A stretch of 64,000 bases of DNA from an uncultured Bacteroidales bacterium (GCA_905235445.1 CAJOLJ010000001.1:51551-115550), one strand, 5' to 3'. Positions 1 to 9,564 are shown, counted from the stretch's first letter. Program-made: numbers and translations. The notes: a model not told the origin generated them from the letters alone.

Positions 1-2
1 AG

Positions 3-1325
3 AGGTTCCCGGACAAGACCATATCGACTCTTGCCTACCTCTTTACGATGCAGCCCCCCAAGGTTACAAAACCAAGGGAGAATGTGTCCATTATGCTCTG
101 TGACATAGACTGCCGTCGTCAGACATCGCTAAAGGAGAATCCTTCCGGGCAGAACTTCATGAAGGCCCTGGAAGGCTGGTCCAGGATAAGCGACAACATC
201 TTTGTCTGGGACTACGGCATCAATTTCGACAATTACCTTTCGCCCTTCCCCAACTTCTCCACCCTGTGGGACAATATGCAGATATTCAAGGAGCACGGCG
301 TAAGGATGCACTTCAGCCAGATTGCATCGGTGCGGGGAGGGGACTTCGCGGAACTGAGGACCTACCTCGTGAGCAACCTCATGTGGAATGCGGACACCCC
401 GCTCAGGGACCTTATGGGAAGGTTCCTTGAAAGGTACTATGGCAAGGCAGCGAAGCCTATCTACGACTATGTCAAGCTCATGGAAGGCGCAGCCGTGGGA
501 ACTGACGTGGACCTTTTCATCTACGATTCCCCGGTATCCTACAAGGGCAATATCCTGCGTCCCACTCTGTTGACAAGATATAACCGCCTCTTCGACGAGG
601 CTGAGTCTCTCGTGCAGGATGACCCGGTGCGTCTTGCAAGAGTGAGAAGGAGCCGTCTTCCGCTCATGTACTCCTCCCTTGAACTTGCCAGGACCGATCC
701 CGACATGGACAGGGAAATAGTCCGCTTTGATTTGGAGAAGTTCAGAAAGGCAGCCCTGGAGTTCAAAGTCGAGATGCTCAACGAAAGACGCAATGACCCT
801 TCTGAGTACTGCGACTTGTATCTCCGCAGGTACCTTGACGATGTGAGGGACAATCTGGCCTATGGAGCCTCGGTGCACTATGACATCCTCCCTGGAAAGA
901 AGTATCTTCCGCTGAGCGTGCATTCCCTCACGGACGGCCTTTTTGGCGGGACCACATTCGTCGAGAACTGGGTAGGATGGGAAGGAATCGATGCTGATTT
1001 CACATTGGATCTCGGCAGGGAGGTTACAGTAAGCGAGATATCCACCGACTTCCTGCGCCAGCTGGGGGCATGGATACTCATCCCCGAGAAGGTGCAGTAC
1101 TTCCTGTCCCCGGACGGGAAAGACTTCAGCGAGGTCATGAGCGTCGACATCCCCGAAGACCGGGGGTCCAAAGTGGAGTTCATCCCCATCGGTGGCAAGT
1201 TATCCTCCCCGGTGGAGGCCCGCTACCTCAGGGTATATGTCACCGGGACAAAGGTCTGTCCCCAGTGGCACTACGGGGTAGGGAACCCCTGCTGGTTCTT
1301 CATAGATGAGGTGATAGTAAGATAA
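3..1325 (+). CDS. DUF4838 domain-containing protein, 5' truncated, with C-terminal discoidin-like domain
   Basis: The reading frame is open from base 3, so the gene starts before the window; only the last ~440 residues are present. The visible part matches the end of a DUF4838 protein (glycoside-hydrolase-like, common in polysaccharide-degrading Bacteroidota): an aromatic-rich stretch with WDYGINFDNY, then a helical region. The last ~130 residues (from about base 930) look like a galactose-binding/F5-8 type C sandwich, with FTLDLGREVTVSEI and ARYLRVYV. Such proteins are usually secreted or surface glycan-active enzymes, but no substrate can be inferred here. The ATG at 48 is internal and not the true start. 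Confidence 0.75.
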   Translation, partial: RFPDKTISTLAYLFTMQPPKVTKPRENVSIMLCDIDCRRQTSLKENPSGQNFMKALEGWSRISDNIFVWDYGINFDNYLSPFPNFSTLWDNMQIFKEHGVRMHFSQIASVRGGDFAELRTYLVSNLMWNADTPLRDLMGRFLERYYGKAAKPIYDYVKLMEGAAVGTDVDLFIYDSPVSYKGNILRPTLLTRYNRLFDEAESLVQDDPVRLARVRRSRLPLMYSSLELARTDPDMDREIVRFDLEKFRKAALEFKVEMLNERRNDPSEYCDLYLRRYLDDVRDNLAYGASVHYDILPGKKYLPLSVHSLTDGLFGGTTFVENWVGWEGIDADFTLDLGREVTVSEISTDFLRQLGAWILIPEKVQYFLSPDGKDFSEVMSVDIPEDRGSKVEFIPIGGKLSSPVEARYLRVYVTGTKVCPQWHYGVGNPCWFFIDEVIVR

Positions 1326-1387
1326 ATATCTGCCATATAATTAGTTGATAAAGTTACAAACGCTCTTTTCAAAATAGAGGATCCACC

Positions 1388-2569
1388 ATGAAACCATCCA
1401 CCCTCAAAATTGCCGCCATCGGTGCGGCAATGCTCGCAGCCATACTGTTCATTTCATCATGCGCGCGAACTCCCGAGCAGAAATTCACCCGGGATGTCGA
1501 GAAACTCCGTAAACTTAACGGCAACGTAGGACTTGCCACAGTCGTCGTGAAAGACAACAAGATCGTGCATACCGAGTATTTCGGGATGGCGGACAGGGAG
1601 AAGGGCATTCCGGTCGGTGAAAACACCCTTTTCAGGATAGCATCGATTTCCAAGTCATTCACGGCCACCTCCCTGATGCAACTGGTGGAAAAGGGGATTC
1701 TCTCACTGGATACCGACGTCAGCACCCTGGCAGGGTTCCCCATACGCAATCCCAAGTACCCAGACACGGTCATTACCCTCGAGATGCTCCTCTCGCATAC
1801 CTCTTCCATAAATGACAACGAGGGTTACTTCACCTTGGATGTAATCGACCCTTCCAAGAACGGGAACTGGGAGGGTTGCTACAATGACTACGAGCCCGGA
1901 GGGGGCTACGAGTACTGCAACCTCAACTACAATCTCCTGGGTTCCTTCCTCGAGAAACTGAGTGGTGAACGCTTCGACCAGTACGTCGTCCATCACATCC
2001 TGGATCCACTCGGACTTTACGGAGGGTACTGCGTTGACTCCCTGGATACCGGTCGCTTCGCAGTGCTGTACTCAGCAGATGCCGACAACGGCAGTCCGGA
2101 CGGAAGCCTTGTTCCCGTCCCCCAGGCCTATGCGAGGAGGGCGGAGCAAATCGCGAATTACAATTTCGGGTACGATACCCCGGTTTTCTCACCCACGGGT
2201 GGAATGAAGATATCGGCTCCCGACCTTGCCCGCTACATGATGGTCCACATGAACTACGGTACCTCCCCGGACGGAGTGAGGCTGATCTCGGAGGAGCACT
2301 CCCGCAGCATGCAGACTCCCCGAAGCGAGGAAGAGCATTACGGTATGGCGCTGAATGTAAGGGACGGAAGCATCATCCCGGGAGTCAAGCTTGTAGGACA
2401 CACGGGCGGTGCATACGGGCTTCGAAGCAGCATGTACTTCTCCCCGGAGGGGAAATTCGGGTTCGTAGTGATTTCAAATGGGTGCACAACTCCTGATGCC
2501 ACAGGAGCGAAGGAACTTCGTAACGGCACAATGATAAGTGCCTACAAAAACTTCATAATGAGTAAGTGA
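1388..2569 (+). CDS. Beta-lactamase-family serine hydrolase, lipoprotein
   Basis: A 393-residue penicillin-binding-protein-like hydrolase of the class C beta-lactamase/PF00144 fold. A signal peptide ends in an FISSC lipobox with Cys25, so it should be anchored in the cell envelope. Catalytic motifs are in order: SxxK as S86-I-S-K89, YxN as Y176-C-N178 and HTG at 338-340. Members include esterases, D-aminopeptidases and DD-peptidases, and the substrate cannot be told from sequence. It lies 62 bases after the DUF4838 gene, and its stop overlaps the upstream in-frame extension of the next gene. No clear promoter is seen. Confidence 0.85.
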   Translation: MKPSTLKIAAIGAAMLAAILFISSCARTPEQKFTRDVEKLRKLNGNVGLATVVVKDNKIVHTEYFGMADREKGIPVGENTLFRIASISKSFTATSLMQLVEKGILSLDTDVSTLAGFPIRNPKYPDTVITLEMLLSHTSSINDNEGYFTLDVIDPSKNGNWEGCYNDYEPGGGYEYCNLNYNLLGSFLEKLSGERFDQYVVHHILDPLGLYGGYCVDSLDTGRFAVLYSADADNGSPDGSLVPVPQAYARRAEQIANYNFGYDTPVFSPTGGMKISAPDLARYMMVHMNYGTSPDGVRLISEEHSRSMQTPRSEEEHYGMALNVRDGSIIPGVKLVGHTGGAYGLRSSMYFSPEGKFGFVVISNGCTTPDATGAKELRNGTMISAYKNFIMSK

Positions 2570-2595
2570 CATTTTTTCCTAAAATCCCCCGGAAA

Positions 2596-3132
2596 ATGAA
2601 AAACATCGGTCGTTTCTTTCTTCTTCTTGCGGCAGTCCTTATGGGGGGAGTGTCGCTGAGCCTTTCTTCCTGTTCCTCCAACAAGTCCGCTGACGGGCCC
2701 CTTCCCGAGGGAGTGAACGTCAGGGAAGTGCCGGACGTACCCTTGGAGGGTCTATTCGATGCGATTGTGGGCAGTTATCCCGGCAAGGTAGTCGTCGTAG
2801 ACCTCTGGGCCACATGGTGTCCTCCCTGCAAGGCTGCCATAATAGCCCATGAACCATACAAGGACAATATTCTGAAGAACGAGGATCTCGTATTCCTCTA
2901 CCTTACAGGGGAGACCTCTCCCGAGGAGGACTGGAACTATATGATCCGTGGCATAAGAGGCGAGCACTACAGGGTGAGTGCCGACCAGTGGAAATACATC
3001 TGCGAGTCCTTCGGCATTGACGGCATTCCTTCGTATGTGATTGTGAATAGGGACGGGACTTATTCCCTCAGGAATGACCTGAGAAGAAAAATCGTCTATG
3101 TCCCCGCCATAAGGAAGGCCCTTAAAAAGTAG
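2596..3132 (+). CDS. Thioredoxin-fold (TlpA/ResA-like) lipoprotein
   Basis: A 178-residue envelope thiol-disulfide protein. The start at 2596 gives a proper signal peptide (KNIGRFFLLL) with lipobox Cys26; the frame is open from an ATG at 2566, but that would place ten extra polar residues before the signal. The active site is WCPPC (C75, C78) in the typical WATWCPPCK context, and a cis-Pro region GIPSYVIV follows near residue 140. TlpA-type proteins reduce periplasmic disulfides or relieve redox stress. It follows the serine hydrolase by 26 bases and is probably cotranscribed with it. The HD gene downstream is convergent. Confidence 0.85.
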   Translation: MKNIGRFFLLLAAVLMGGVSLSLSSCSSNKSADGPLPEGVNVREVPDVPLEGLFDAIVGSYPGKVVVVDLWATWCPPCKAAIIAHEPYKDNILKNEDLVFLYLTGETSPEEDWNYMIRGIRGEHYRVSADQWKYICESFGIDGIPSYVIVNRDGTYSLRNDLRRKIVYVPAIRKALKK

Positions 3133-3171
3133 AAGTCCTTCCAGCAGGATACCGAAATCCGGATACAAAGA

Positions 3172-3198
3172 CAGTCCCTCCGATTCCCGGGGGGACTG
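3172..3198. terminator. Hairpin between convergent genes
   Basis: CAGTCCCTCC (3172-3181) pairs with GGGGGGACTG (3189-3198) with one wobble and a 7-base loop. No T-run follows, so it may be a weak or bidirectional terminator between the thioredoxin-like and HD genes. Confidence 0.45.
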
Positions 3199-3286
3199 CC
3201 TGTATGACGGGGAATGGAAGCGGACCCAGGCATGGGAGGGCACACACCTTTGCGCACACTTCGGGTGAGGGGGCAGGCCCAATGGA

Positions 3287-3952
3287 CTATTCCTTCCTAC
3301 GGCTTTTTTCCAGAAAGGCGGGGAACATCCCGTCGAAGATTTCCCGGACCTTGTTTTCGTCGGCAATGATGGAGCGAAGGGCCCTCAGGTTCTCCCAGTT
3401 CGGGGACTCCGGAAGAAAGAGGTGAAGGTATCCTCCCTCCCCGTACTTTTCCCGAAGGTGTGTTATCGTCCTTTGGTAGTGCTCCTCACGGCTAAGTTCC
3501 GGATAATGGCCCAGTCCGTAAAGGATGGTCCTCTCGATTATTTTCATGGGGCGGATGTCCCTGTCCGCCTCGGCGACTATTTTCCCGTAGATGCTCCGTG
3601 GGGGAGTCTTGGCAGAAGCCCTGTGGTCCTCCGCCGCCTGGGCGACAGTCTCAAGTCGGTCCGGTGTGAAATAAGACCTCAGGAACTCATCCTCCCTGAT
3701 GATCTTTCCCGAGACGAGATGATGAGTGTCCCTGCCGGCGGAGAGTCCCGTGTCATGGAATGACGCCGCGGCATAAACCATGTCGATATCGACATCATAG
3801 TGCCTTGCAAGCTCCAGGCTTCTCGATATGACGGTAAGGACATGGTCCTCCCTGTGTGCGGGGTCGAAGAAAGCGTAGCGTGGGATGATGCTCTCCTTGA
3901 CGTACTTCTCAAGGGCAGGGGACGGAGTGGGAGTCTTGGCTTGGTCTGGCAT
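3287..3952 (-). CDS. HD-domain phosphohydrolase family protein
   Basis: A 221-residue soluble protein of the HD superfamily. Metal-ligand motifs are visible: DHVLTV with His37, then SFHDTG with H66-D67, and further EDHRAS and EADRDI. This resembles small bacterial HD proteins that hydrolyse phosphate esters, often nucleotides, but no specific substrate can be assigned. The gene is alone on the minus strand, convergent with the thioredoxin-like gene and divergent from fucI. It has a promoter with both -33 and -7 elements 30 to 60 bases upstream of the start. Confidence 0.75.
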   Translation of the reverse strand: MPDQAKTPTPSPALEKYVKESIIPRYAFFDPAHREDHVLTVISRSLELARHYDVDIDMVYAAASFHDTGLSAGRDTHHLVSGKIIREDEFLRSYFTPDRLETVAQAAEDHRASAKTPPRSIYGKIVAEADRDIRPMKIIERTILYGLGHYPELSREEHYQRTITHLREKYGEGGYLHLFLPESPNWENLRALRSIIADENKVREIFDGMFPAFLEKSRRKE

Positions 3953-3983
3953 GGCCTGATGTCGTTTGTGGGGTTATCGTCTG

Positions 3984-4012
3984 CAAAATTATGAAACTTC
4001 TCTCTTTCCAAG
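3984..4012 (-). promoter_or_regulatory. Bacteroidota-type promoter for the HD gene
   Basis: On the minus strand the -7 box TAATTTTG (3984-3991) fits TAnnTTTG. A TTG -33 element lies 17 bases upstream (4009-4011). Confidence 0.6.
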
Positions 4013-4099
4013 ATAAGTTTTTTTGCCGCCCGGGGGTATTTCTTTCACCCAAATCAAAAAGAACGCGTTCGCATCCTAGTAAAAAGGGCGGGGAATGAT

Positions 4100-4107
4100 T
4101 AAATTTG
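4100..4107 (+). promoter_or_regulatory. -7 promoter box for fucI
   Basis: TAAATTTG matches TAnnTTTG exactly and predicts an ~85-base leader before fucI. No convincing -33 element is visible. Confidence 0.6.
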
Positions 4108-4198
4108 CTAAATCGTTTATGCAAAGGGGCGGCCCCGTAGCGTCCCTTCATGCACGCACAACCACAGGCACGACATACCAAACACAAACATATTTTTC

Positions 4199-5992
4199 AT
4201 GACAGCACAAAATCGTTTCCGTGGCGCATGGCCCGCAATAGGCATACGCCCCACCATTGACGGTAGGATGAACGGAGTGCGGGAGTCCCTGGAGGACCAG
4301 ACCATGGGCATGGCACACAGTGTCGCCTCCCTTCTTTCATCCACCCTCCGCTATCCGGATGGCACTCCGGTACGCACAGTCATAGCACCCTCCACCATCG
4401 GCAGGGTAGCCGAGAGCGCTGCTTGCAGCGAATATTTCCGGGACAACAATGTCCAGATCACCATCACCGTGACCCCTTGCTGGTGCTACGGCTCCGAGAC
4501 CATGGACATGGACCGTGACACTATCAAGGCCGTATGGGGATTCAATGGGACGGAGAGGCCCGGTGCGGTGTACCTCGCCGCAGTCCTTGCCGCCCATGCC
4601 CAGAAGGGCCTTCCCGCTTTCGGCATCTACGGGCATGATGTCCAGGATGCAACGGACAAGACCATCCCCGATGACGTGAAGGAGAAACTCCTTCGCTTCG
4701 CCAGGGCTGCTCTCGCAGCGGCCGTCATCCGCGGAAAGAGCTATCTTTCAGTGGGTGCCGTCTGCATGGGCATCGCCGGTTCCATAGTCAACCCCGACTT
4801 CTTCGAGGACTATCTCGGAATGAGGGTCGAGGGAGTTGACGAGGTGGAGATCATCCGCAGGATGGAGAAAGGCATCTATGACCACGAGGAGTTCGATAGG
4901 GCCATGGAGTGGACAAAGAAGAACTGCCATGAGAATGAGGACATCTGTAACAGGGAGGACCTCAAGAAGACCCGCGAGGAGAAAGACCGTGACTGGGAGT
5001 TCACGGTGAAAATGTACCTTATCATCCGTGACCTGCTGGTCGGCAATCCACGTCTCAGGGAAATGGGCTTCGGGGAGGAGTCCCTCGGGCACAATGCCAT
5101 TCTCGGAGGGTTCCAGGGCCAGAGGCAGTGGACCGACTTCTATCCCAACGCAGACTTCGTGGAGGCTCTGCTGAACTCTTCCTTCGACTGGAACGGAGTG
5201 CGTCAGCCCTATCTGCTGGCGACAGAGAATGACTCCCTCAACGCTGTGAGCATGCTACTTGGTCACCTGCTGAGCCAGACTCCTTCCATTTTCGCAGACG
5301 TAAGGACCTACTGGAGTCCCGCTGCGGTGAAGAGGGTCACGGGCAAGGAACTCGAAGGTCTTGCAGCCAATGGTGTTATACATCTAATCAACTCAGGAGC
5401 AGCAACCCTCGACGGATGTGGCCAGATGTCCGGCGGGGACGGCAACCCCGCCATGAAACCTTTCTGGGAGATTACGGATGCAGAGGCTCAGGCTTGCCTC
5501 GATGCCACTACCTGGGTCCCTGCCAACAGGGAGTATTTCAGGGGCGGCGGCTTCTCCTCGAAGTTCCTCTCCAAGGGAGGGATGCCCTGCACCATGGTGC
5601 GACTGAACCTCGTGAAGAACCTCGGTCCCATGCTGCAGATAGCCGAAGGCTATACCTGCGACCTGGATGACGAGGTGTTCCACATCCTCGACGAGAGGAC
5701 CGACAAGGGCTGGCCTTCGACGTGGTTCGCCCCTCGCCTGACAGGGAAGGGCCCTTTCAAGGATGTGTGGAGCGTCATGAACTGCTGGGGAGCCAACCAC
5801 GGGGCCATAACCTACGGTCACATAGGGGCTGACCTTATCACCCTGGCTTCAATATTGAGGATTCCTGTGGCGATGCACAACGTGGACGAGGACAAGATAT
5901 TCCGTCCCAGCACCTGGAGGGCATTCGGAATGGATCCCGAAGGCTCCGACTACAGGGCATGTGCGGCCTATGGTCCCATGTACAAGAAGTAA
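4199..5992 (+). CDS. fucI: L-fucose isomerase
   Basis: A 597-residue enzyme converting L-fucose to L-fuculose (family members also act on D-arabinose), in the cytoplasm with Mn2+. The N-terminal signature [12 protein letters not shown], the segment [17 protein letters not shown], and the catalytic-site segments [11 protein letters not shown] and SSFDWNG (D330) followed by ATENDSLN are all present. Length matches the family (~590). It is followed by fucP, giving an isomerase-permease pair. Kinase (fucK) and aldolase (fucA) genes are absent from the window, so the rest of the pathway must lie elsewhere. The start is the first ATG after the -7 box at 4100. Confidence 0.95.
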   Translation: MTAQNRFRGAWPAIGIRPTIDGRMNGVRESLEDQTMGMAHSVASLLSSTLRYPDGTPVRTVIAPSTIGRVAESAACSEYFRDNNVQITITVTPCWCYGSETMDMDRDTIKAVWGFNGTERPGAVYLAAVLAAHAQKGLPAFGIYGHDVQDATDKTIPDDVKEKLLRFARAALAAAVIRGKSYLSVGAVCMGIAGSIVNPDFFEDYLGMRVEGVDEVEIIRRMEKGIYDHEEFDRAMEWTKKNCHENEDICNREDLKKTREEKDRDWEFTVKMYLIIRDLLVGNPRLREMGFGEESLGHNAILGGFQGQRQWTDFYPNADFVEALLNSSFDWNGVRQPYLLATENDSLNAVSMLLGHLLSQTPSIFADVRTYWSPAAVKRVTGKELEGLAANGVIHLINSGAATLDGCGQMSGGDGNPAMKPFWEITDAEAQACLDATTWVPANREYFRGGGFSSKFLSKGGMPCTMVRLNLVKNLGPMLQIAEGYTCDLDDEVFHILDERTDKGWPSTWFAPRLTGKGPFKDVWSVMNCWGANHGAITYGHIGADLITLASILRIPVAMHNVDEDKIFRPSTWRAFGMDPEGSDYRACAAYGPMYKK

Positions 5993-6060
5993 CCGTATCG
6001 TAACCAAGGACGCCCTGAGAAATTTTCATGGGGCGAAGAATATAATAAGTGAGTTTTGGC

Positions 6061-6068
6061 TATCTTTG
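6061..6068 (+). promoter_or_regulatory. -7 promoter box for fucP
   Basis: TATCTTTG fits TAnnTTTG, 80 bases before fucP. It suggests fucP has its own promoter in addition to read-through from fucI. Confidence 0.5.
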
Positions 6069-6103
6069 AAGCCGGACTTACGAAGTGAAACTGCGTAGGA
6101 GTA

Positions 6104-6127
6104 GGGGAGGGAAGGCCTTCCCCTCCT
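6104..6127 (+). other. Hairpin in the fucP leader
   Basis: The arm around GGAGGGAAGG pairs with CCTTCCCCTCC around a central GGCC, with one bulge. It lies 20 bases before the fucP start and could modulate translation or stability. There is no T-run, so it is not a clear terminator. Confidence 0.35.
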
Positions 6128-6148
6128 CCTGCCTTAAATTGGACTCTC

Positions 6149-7483
6149 ATGTCAAAGAACAAAGAAGGATCCTCCCTGCTTAGGGACGGCAGCATCAGTT
6201 ACCTCATTCCCTTCATCCTCATCACCTCCTGCTTCGCTCTGTGGGGCTTTGCCAATGATGTCACCAACCCCATGGTGAAGGCGTTCTCCAAGATATTCAG
6301 GATGAGTACCTTCGAGGGAGCGCTTGTGCAGGTCGCATTCTATGGGGGCTATTTCGCAATGGCATTCCCTGCGGCGATGTTCATAAAGAAATACTCCTAC
6401 AAGGCGGGTATCCTCGTGGGACTGGGGCTTTACGCTGCCGGAGCCTTCCTGTTCTTCCCGGCGAAGTTGACGGGGAACTATTATCCCTTTCTGCTGGCGT
6501 ATTTCATTCTGACATGCGGACTGAGTTTCCTGGAGACCAGCGCCAACCCCTTCATCCTGTCGATGGGAACGGAGGAGACTGCCACCCGTAGGCTCAATCT
6601 TGCCCAGTCCTTCAACCCGATGGGCTCTCTTGTGGGGATGTGGGTTGCCATGAACTTCATCCAGGCCAAGCTGAACCCCATGGACTCCGTCCAGAGAAGC
6701 ACCCTGTCGGATGCTGAGTTCGAGGCTGTCAAGTCCGCTGACCTGTCCGTCCTTATCAAGCCTTATCTCATTATAGGAATAGTGATAGCGGTGATGTTCG
6801 TGGTGATAGCCCTGGTCAAGATGCCAACCGGAGGTGACACGGGCGGAAAGCTGGACTTAGGAGGGTCGCTCAGGCGTCTATGGAACATCAAGCGTTACCG
6901 TTACGGGGTGCTCGCCCAGTTCTTCTATGTGGGTGCCCAGATCATGTGCTGGACATTCATCATCCAGTACGGGACCAGGGTGTTCATGGAGGGAGGAATG
7001 ATGGAGGCGGATGCGGAAGTGCTTTCCCAGAAGTACAACATCGCCGCGATGGTGATATTCTGCCTGAGCCGTTTCATATGCACGTTCCTCCTTAAGTACA
7101 TCAATCCGGGCAAGCTGCTGAAAATCCTCGCCATTGCGGCAATGGCCCTGGTGGTGGGGGTCATCGCAATCAACGGCAAGGGCGGCCTGTACTGTCTTGT
7201 CGGGGTGTCGGCAGCCATGTCGCTTATGTTCCCCACCATCTACGGCATCGCCCTGGGTGGCCTGGGTGACGATGCGAAGTTCGGTGCCGCCGGACTTATC
7301 ATGGCAATCCTCGGCGGGTCTGTGCTTCCTCCCCTGCAGGCCCTCATCATCGACCGTGGCACCATAGGTGGCTATCCCGCCGTGAACCTTTCCTTCGTCC
7401 TCCCGTTCATTTGCTTCCTCGTAATAAGCATCTACGGGCATTTCTACCCCGAGAGGGGAGAAGGGGCCAAGGCTAAGAGCTAG
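6149..7483 (+). CDS. fucP: L-fucose:H+ symporter (MFS)
   Basis: A 444-residue inner-membrane permease of the major facilitator superfamily, FHS family, with about twelve hydrophobic segments. The first helix LIPFILITSCFALWGFANDV and the later FLETSANPFILSMG are FucP/sugar-symporter signatures. It should bring L-fucose in with protons to feed fucI. Related FHS proteins carry glucose, galactose or N-acetylglucosamine, but the fucI neighbour supports fucose. It has its own -7 box upstream, and the Ntn hydrolase gene starts 30 bases after its stop. Confidence 0.9.
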   Translation: MSKNKEGSSLLRDGSISYLIPFILITSCFALWGFANDVTNPMVKAFSKIFRMSTFEGALVQVAFYGGYFAMAFPAAMFIKKYSYKAGILVGLGLYAAGAFLFFPAKLTGNYYPFLLAYFILTCGLSFLETSANPFILSMGTEETATRRLNLAQSFNPMGSLVGMWVAMNFIQAKLNPMDSVQRSTLSDAEFEAVKSADLSVLIKPYLIIGIVIAVMFVVIALVKMPTGGDTGGKLDLGGSLRRLWNIKRYRYGVLAQFFYVGAQIMCWTFIIQYGTRVFMEGGMMEADAEVLSQKYNIAAMVIFCLSRFICTFLLKYINPGKLLKILAIAAMALVVGVIAINGKGGLYCLVGVSAAMSLMFPTIYGIALGGLGDDAKFGAAGLIMAILGGSVLPPLQALIIDRGTIGGYPAVNLSFVLPFICFLVISIYGHFYPERGEGAKAKS

Positions 7484-7513
7484 AAGAGAAAACTTAATGA
7501 ACTTCAAATAGAT

Positions 7514-8677
7514 ATGGCAAAGAAAAACACTTTTCTTAGGGTCATTCTCTGGATTGTCGGGATCTTGGTGGTGCTGTGCGCCGCCCTGGCCCTCATCTGG
7601 AGAGGGGAAATCCGTTCCATGCTTTCAGTGAACGTGGCCGAGGACAATGAGTACCTCTACGTCATGCAATACAGTGCCCCGTATGACCTGGATGACCTCA
7701 TCGAAAAGGATGTGGACACCAATGCGGACCTGCTTTCATATGTGATTTCCAGGGTGGGGAAGGGCATTCCCCTTAATATCACATCCTCCCAGGTGGCCCC
7801 GGAGGATGGACAGGGGGAGGACCCGGGTGAGCACTGCACCGTGTTCCAGTCGAAAAATGCCATTGAGGATGGGTACGTTTTCGGGAGGAACTATGATTTC
7901 TACAAGAATCCTTCCCTCGTAACCTATTCCTACCCCAAGGATGGTTACGCCTCCGTGGCGGTGAGCGACATGTCTCACATGGGCTACGGCCTTGACCACC
8001 TCCCCGTCTCCCTTCTCTCCAAGGTGAACTGCCTGGCAGCCATTTACGCCCCTCTTGACGGGATTAACGAGAAGGGCCTGTGCACCGCCATCCTAGCCCT
8101 TCCCAAGATGCCCGCCTACCAGGACGAGCCCTCCCGTCACTCTGTCGGGACCACGGTACTGATGAGGCTGTTCCTGGACAGGTGCGCTACCGTGGACGAG
8201 GCCATAGAACTTACAAGGAAGTACAATATCCGCCATGACCAGAAGGCTGGGGGAGGCTATCACTACATGGTGGCAGATGCAGCAGGGAATTGCGCAGTTA
8301 TTGAGTTCGACCCGCAGGACGGGTGGAAGACCATGGTGGTTGCAAAGGACACCGCCAAGAACCATATGCTGGTGACGAACCATCTCCTTTCCCCCAAGTA
8401 CTTCAGCCCCGTTCCCGACCCTAGAGTCGGTAACATCAACAGCCACAGCTGGTGGAGATATGCGGTGGTGGACTCCGTCCTCACCGCCAACAAGGGGATG
8501 CTCACTGTCACTGCTGCGGCCCAGACACTCTCCGCCGTCCACTGGAAGGACCTGGTATGGGAGGACGGCACCGTCGAGGATACCCAGTACAGCGCAGTCT
8601 ATGACCAGAGGAACCTGTCCCTGACCCTGCGAAGCTGGAAGAACTACGAGGACAAGGAGTATTTCTTCGTGCTGTAG
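7514..8677 (+). CDS. Membrane-anchored linear-amide C-N hydrolase (choloylglycine hydrolase/AAT-like Ntn family)
   Basis: A 387-residue protein with one N-terminal membrane helix (residues ~9-28) and an extracytoplasmic Ntn-hydrolase fold. The likely nucleophile is Cys108 in GEHCTVF, followed by GYVFGRNYDF, the arrangement of the choloylglycine hydrolase and acyl-CoA:6-APA acyltransferase families, where the Cys becomes the mature N-terminus by self-cleavage. Here ~107 residues would be removed, or the chain stays joined to the anchor. Family substrates include bile-salt conjugates, penicillin V and N-acyl amides; which applies is unknown. It is 30 bases after fucP and followed by a strong terminator. 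Confidence 0.75.
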   Translation: MAKKNTFLRVILWIVGILVVLCAALALIWRGEIRSMLSVNVAEDNEYLYVMQYSAPYDLDDLIEKDVDTNADLLSYVISRVGKGIPLNITSSQVAPEDGQGEDPGEHCTVFQSKNAIEDGYVFGRNYDFYKNPSLVTYSYPKDGYASVAVSDMSHMGYGLDHLPVSLLSKVNCLAAIYAPLDGINEKGLCTAILALPKMPAYQDEPSRHSVGTTVLMRLFLDRCATVDEAIELTRKYNIRHDQKAGGGYHYMVADAAGNCAVIEFDPQDGWKTMVVAKDTAKNHMLVTNHLLSPKYFSPVPDPRVGNINSHSWWRYAVVDSVLTANKGMLTVTAAAQTLSAVHWKDLVWEDGTVEDTQYSAVYDQRNLSLTLRSWKNYEDKEYFFVL

Positions 8678-8706
8678 CTTCCCCTATCACATAGTGAAAA
8701 ACAGGA

Positions 8707-8739
8707 CACCGTCCTTCCGGCTTGGCCGGGGGGACGGTG
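8707..8739. terminator. Strong hairpin terminator
   Basis: CACCGTCC (8707-8714) pairs perfectly with GGACGGTG (8732-8739), with further pairing inside; AACTTTTC follows on the plus strand. It closes the fucP-hydrolase unit and may also serve the convergent lipoprotein gene. Confidence 0.8.
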
Positions 8740-8770
8740 AACTTTTCGGTATGCCAGCAGTACGGTATGC

Positions 8771-9310
8771 CTAGTATTCCCTTTCCTTGGAATGGTCAGT
8801 GCTTCCCACGACTTCCAGGGTTCCGCCCTCGGCGAGGTCCCTGAGCATCCGGTTTATTTCATTGATGCCTTTTCTAAGGTCCCCTCCCGGCCACTGATTC
8901 TCTCCCGAGGAGTATATCGAGGGGGTGGGGGACGGGTAGGACACACTCAGGTTCCAGCTCATCCCGTCAAGGACTTTCAGGGTGGGCCTGTAGTGGGAGT
9001 CCAGTTTAGAGAGGCCGTAATCGTTTGCCATCTGCCCTATTTTGGGTAGCAGGTCTTTGGGAGCCTTGAAAATCTGTATATCGAAGCCTCCATCGGAAAA
9101 GTAAAGCAGGGTAGAGCCCCCTTTGTCCTCCTTTTCCACCTTGAGGTATAGGGAGGGGTAGGCGAATGTGGCATTCAGGACGAACCTGTATGAGGTGGGG
9201 ACGGTCTTGGCTTTATTCTTCGGGGCGGAGGGGCCGCAGCCAGGGAAGAGAGCTGCGATGGCAAGAAGAAGGCCGGGAAGGAGGAGGTGGTGGATGTGTC
9301 TTTTTTCCAT
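8771..9310 (-). CDS. Hypothetical lipoprotein
   Basis: A 179-residue protein I do not recognise. Starting at 9310 it has a basic-hydrophobic signal peptide ending in LFPGC (Cys25), so it is probably a lipid-anchored envelope protein. The mature part has beta-rich stretches (YRFVLNATFAYP, SWNLSVSYPSP) and a C-terminal helix, with no catalytic motif. The frame is open to an ATG at 9361, but a -7 box at 9366-9373 puts the transcript start near or downstream of that codon, so 9310 is preferred. It stands alone, convergent with the fucP unit. Confidence 0.65.
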   Translation of the reverse strand: MEKRHIHHLLLPGLLLAIAALFPGCGPSAPKNKAKTVPTSYRFVLNATFAYPSLYLKVEKEDKGGSTLLYFSDGGFDIQIFKAPKDLLPKIGQMANDYGLSKLDSHYRPTLKVLDGMSWNLSVSYPSPTPSIYSSGENQWPGGDLRKGINEINRMLRDLAEGGTLEVVGSTDHSKEREY

Positions 9311-9365
9311 GGGTCGCTGTAAGTTGAATGATTTGGGTGAAATCCCGAAGGAGGGCTTCACCCCT

Positions 9366-9373
9366 CAAATATA
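9366..9373 (-). promoter_or_regulatory. -7 promoter box for the lipoprotein gene
   Basis: The minus strand reads TATATTTG, an exact TAnnTTTG match 55 bases before the chosen start. Confidence 0.55.
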
Positions 9374-9513
9374 GTGAATTCCACCAAAAGTACTCCCCAG
9401 TCCCCTGCAGGAATGCCCAAAAGTCGCACCCCAAGAGTCCGGGCAGTGGAAAAAGGAATCGCAAAGAGGTGAAATGCCCTCTTTTTTCTTCCCGAAATCA
9501 GCCGAATAATTGC

Positions 9514-9521
9514 TAATTTTG
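9514..9521 (+). promoter_or_regulatory. -7 promoter box for the 878-residue protein gene
   Basis: TAATTTTG matches TAnnTTTG and lies 43 bases before the ATG at 9565. Confidence 0.6.
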
Positions 9522-9564
9522 CGAGATTTCATCTCTGTCCTTTACGAGGTTATTATTTGCGGAT

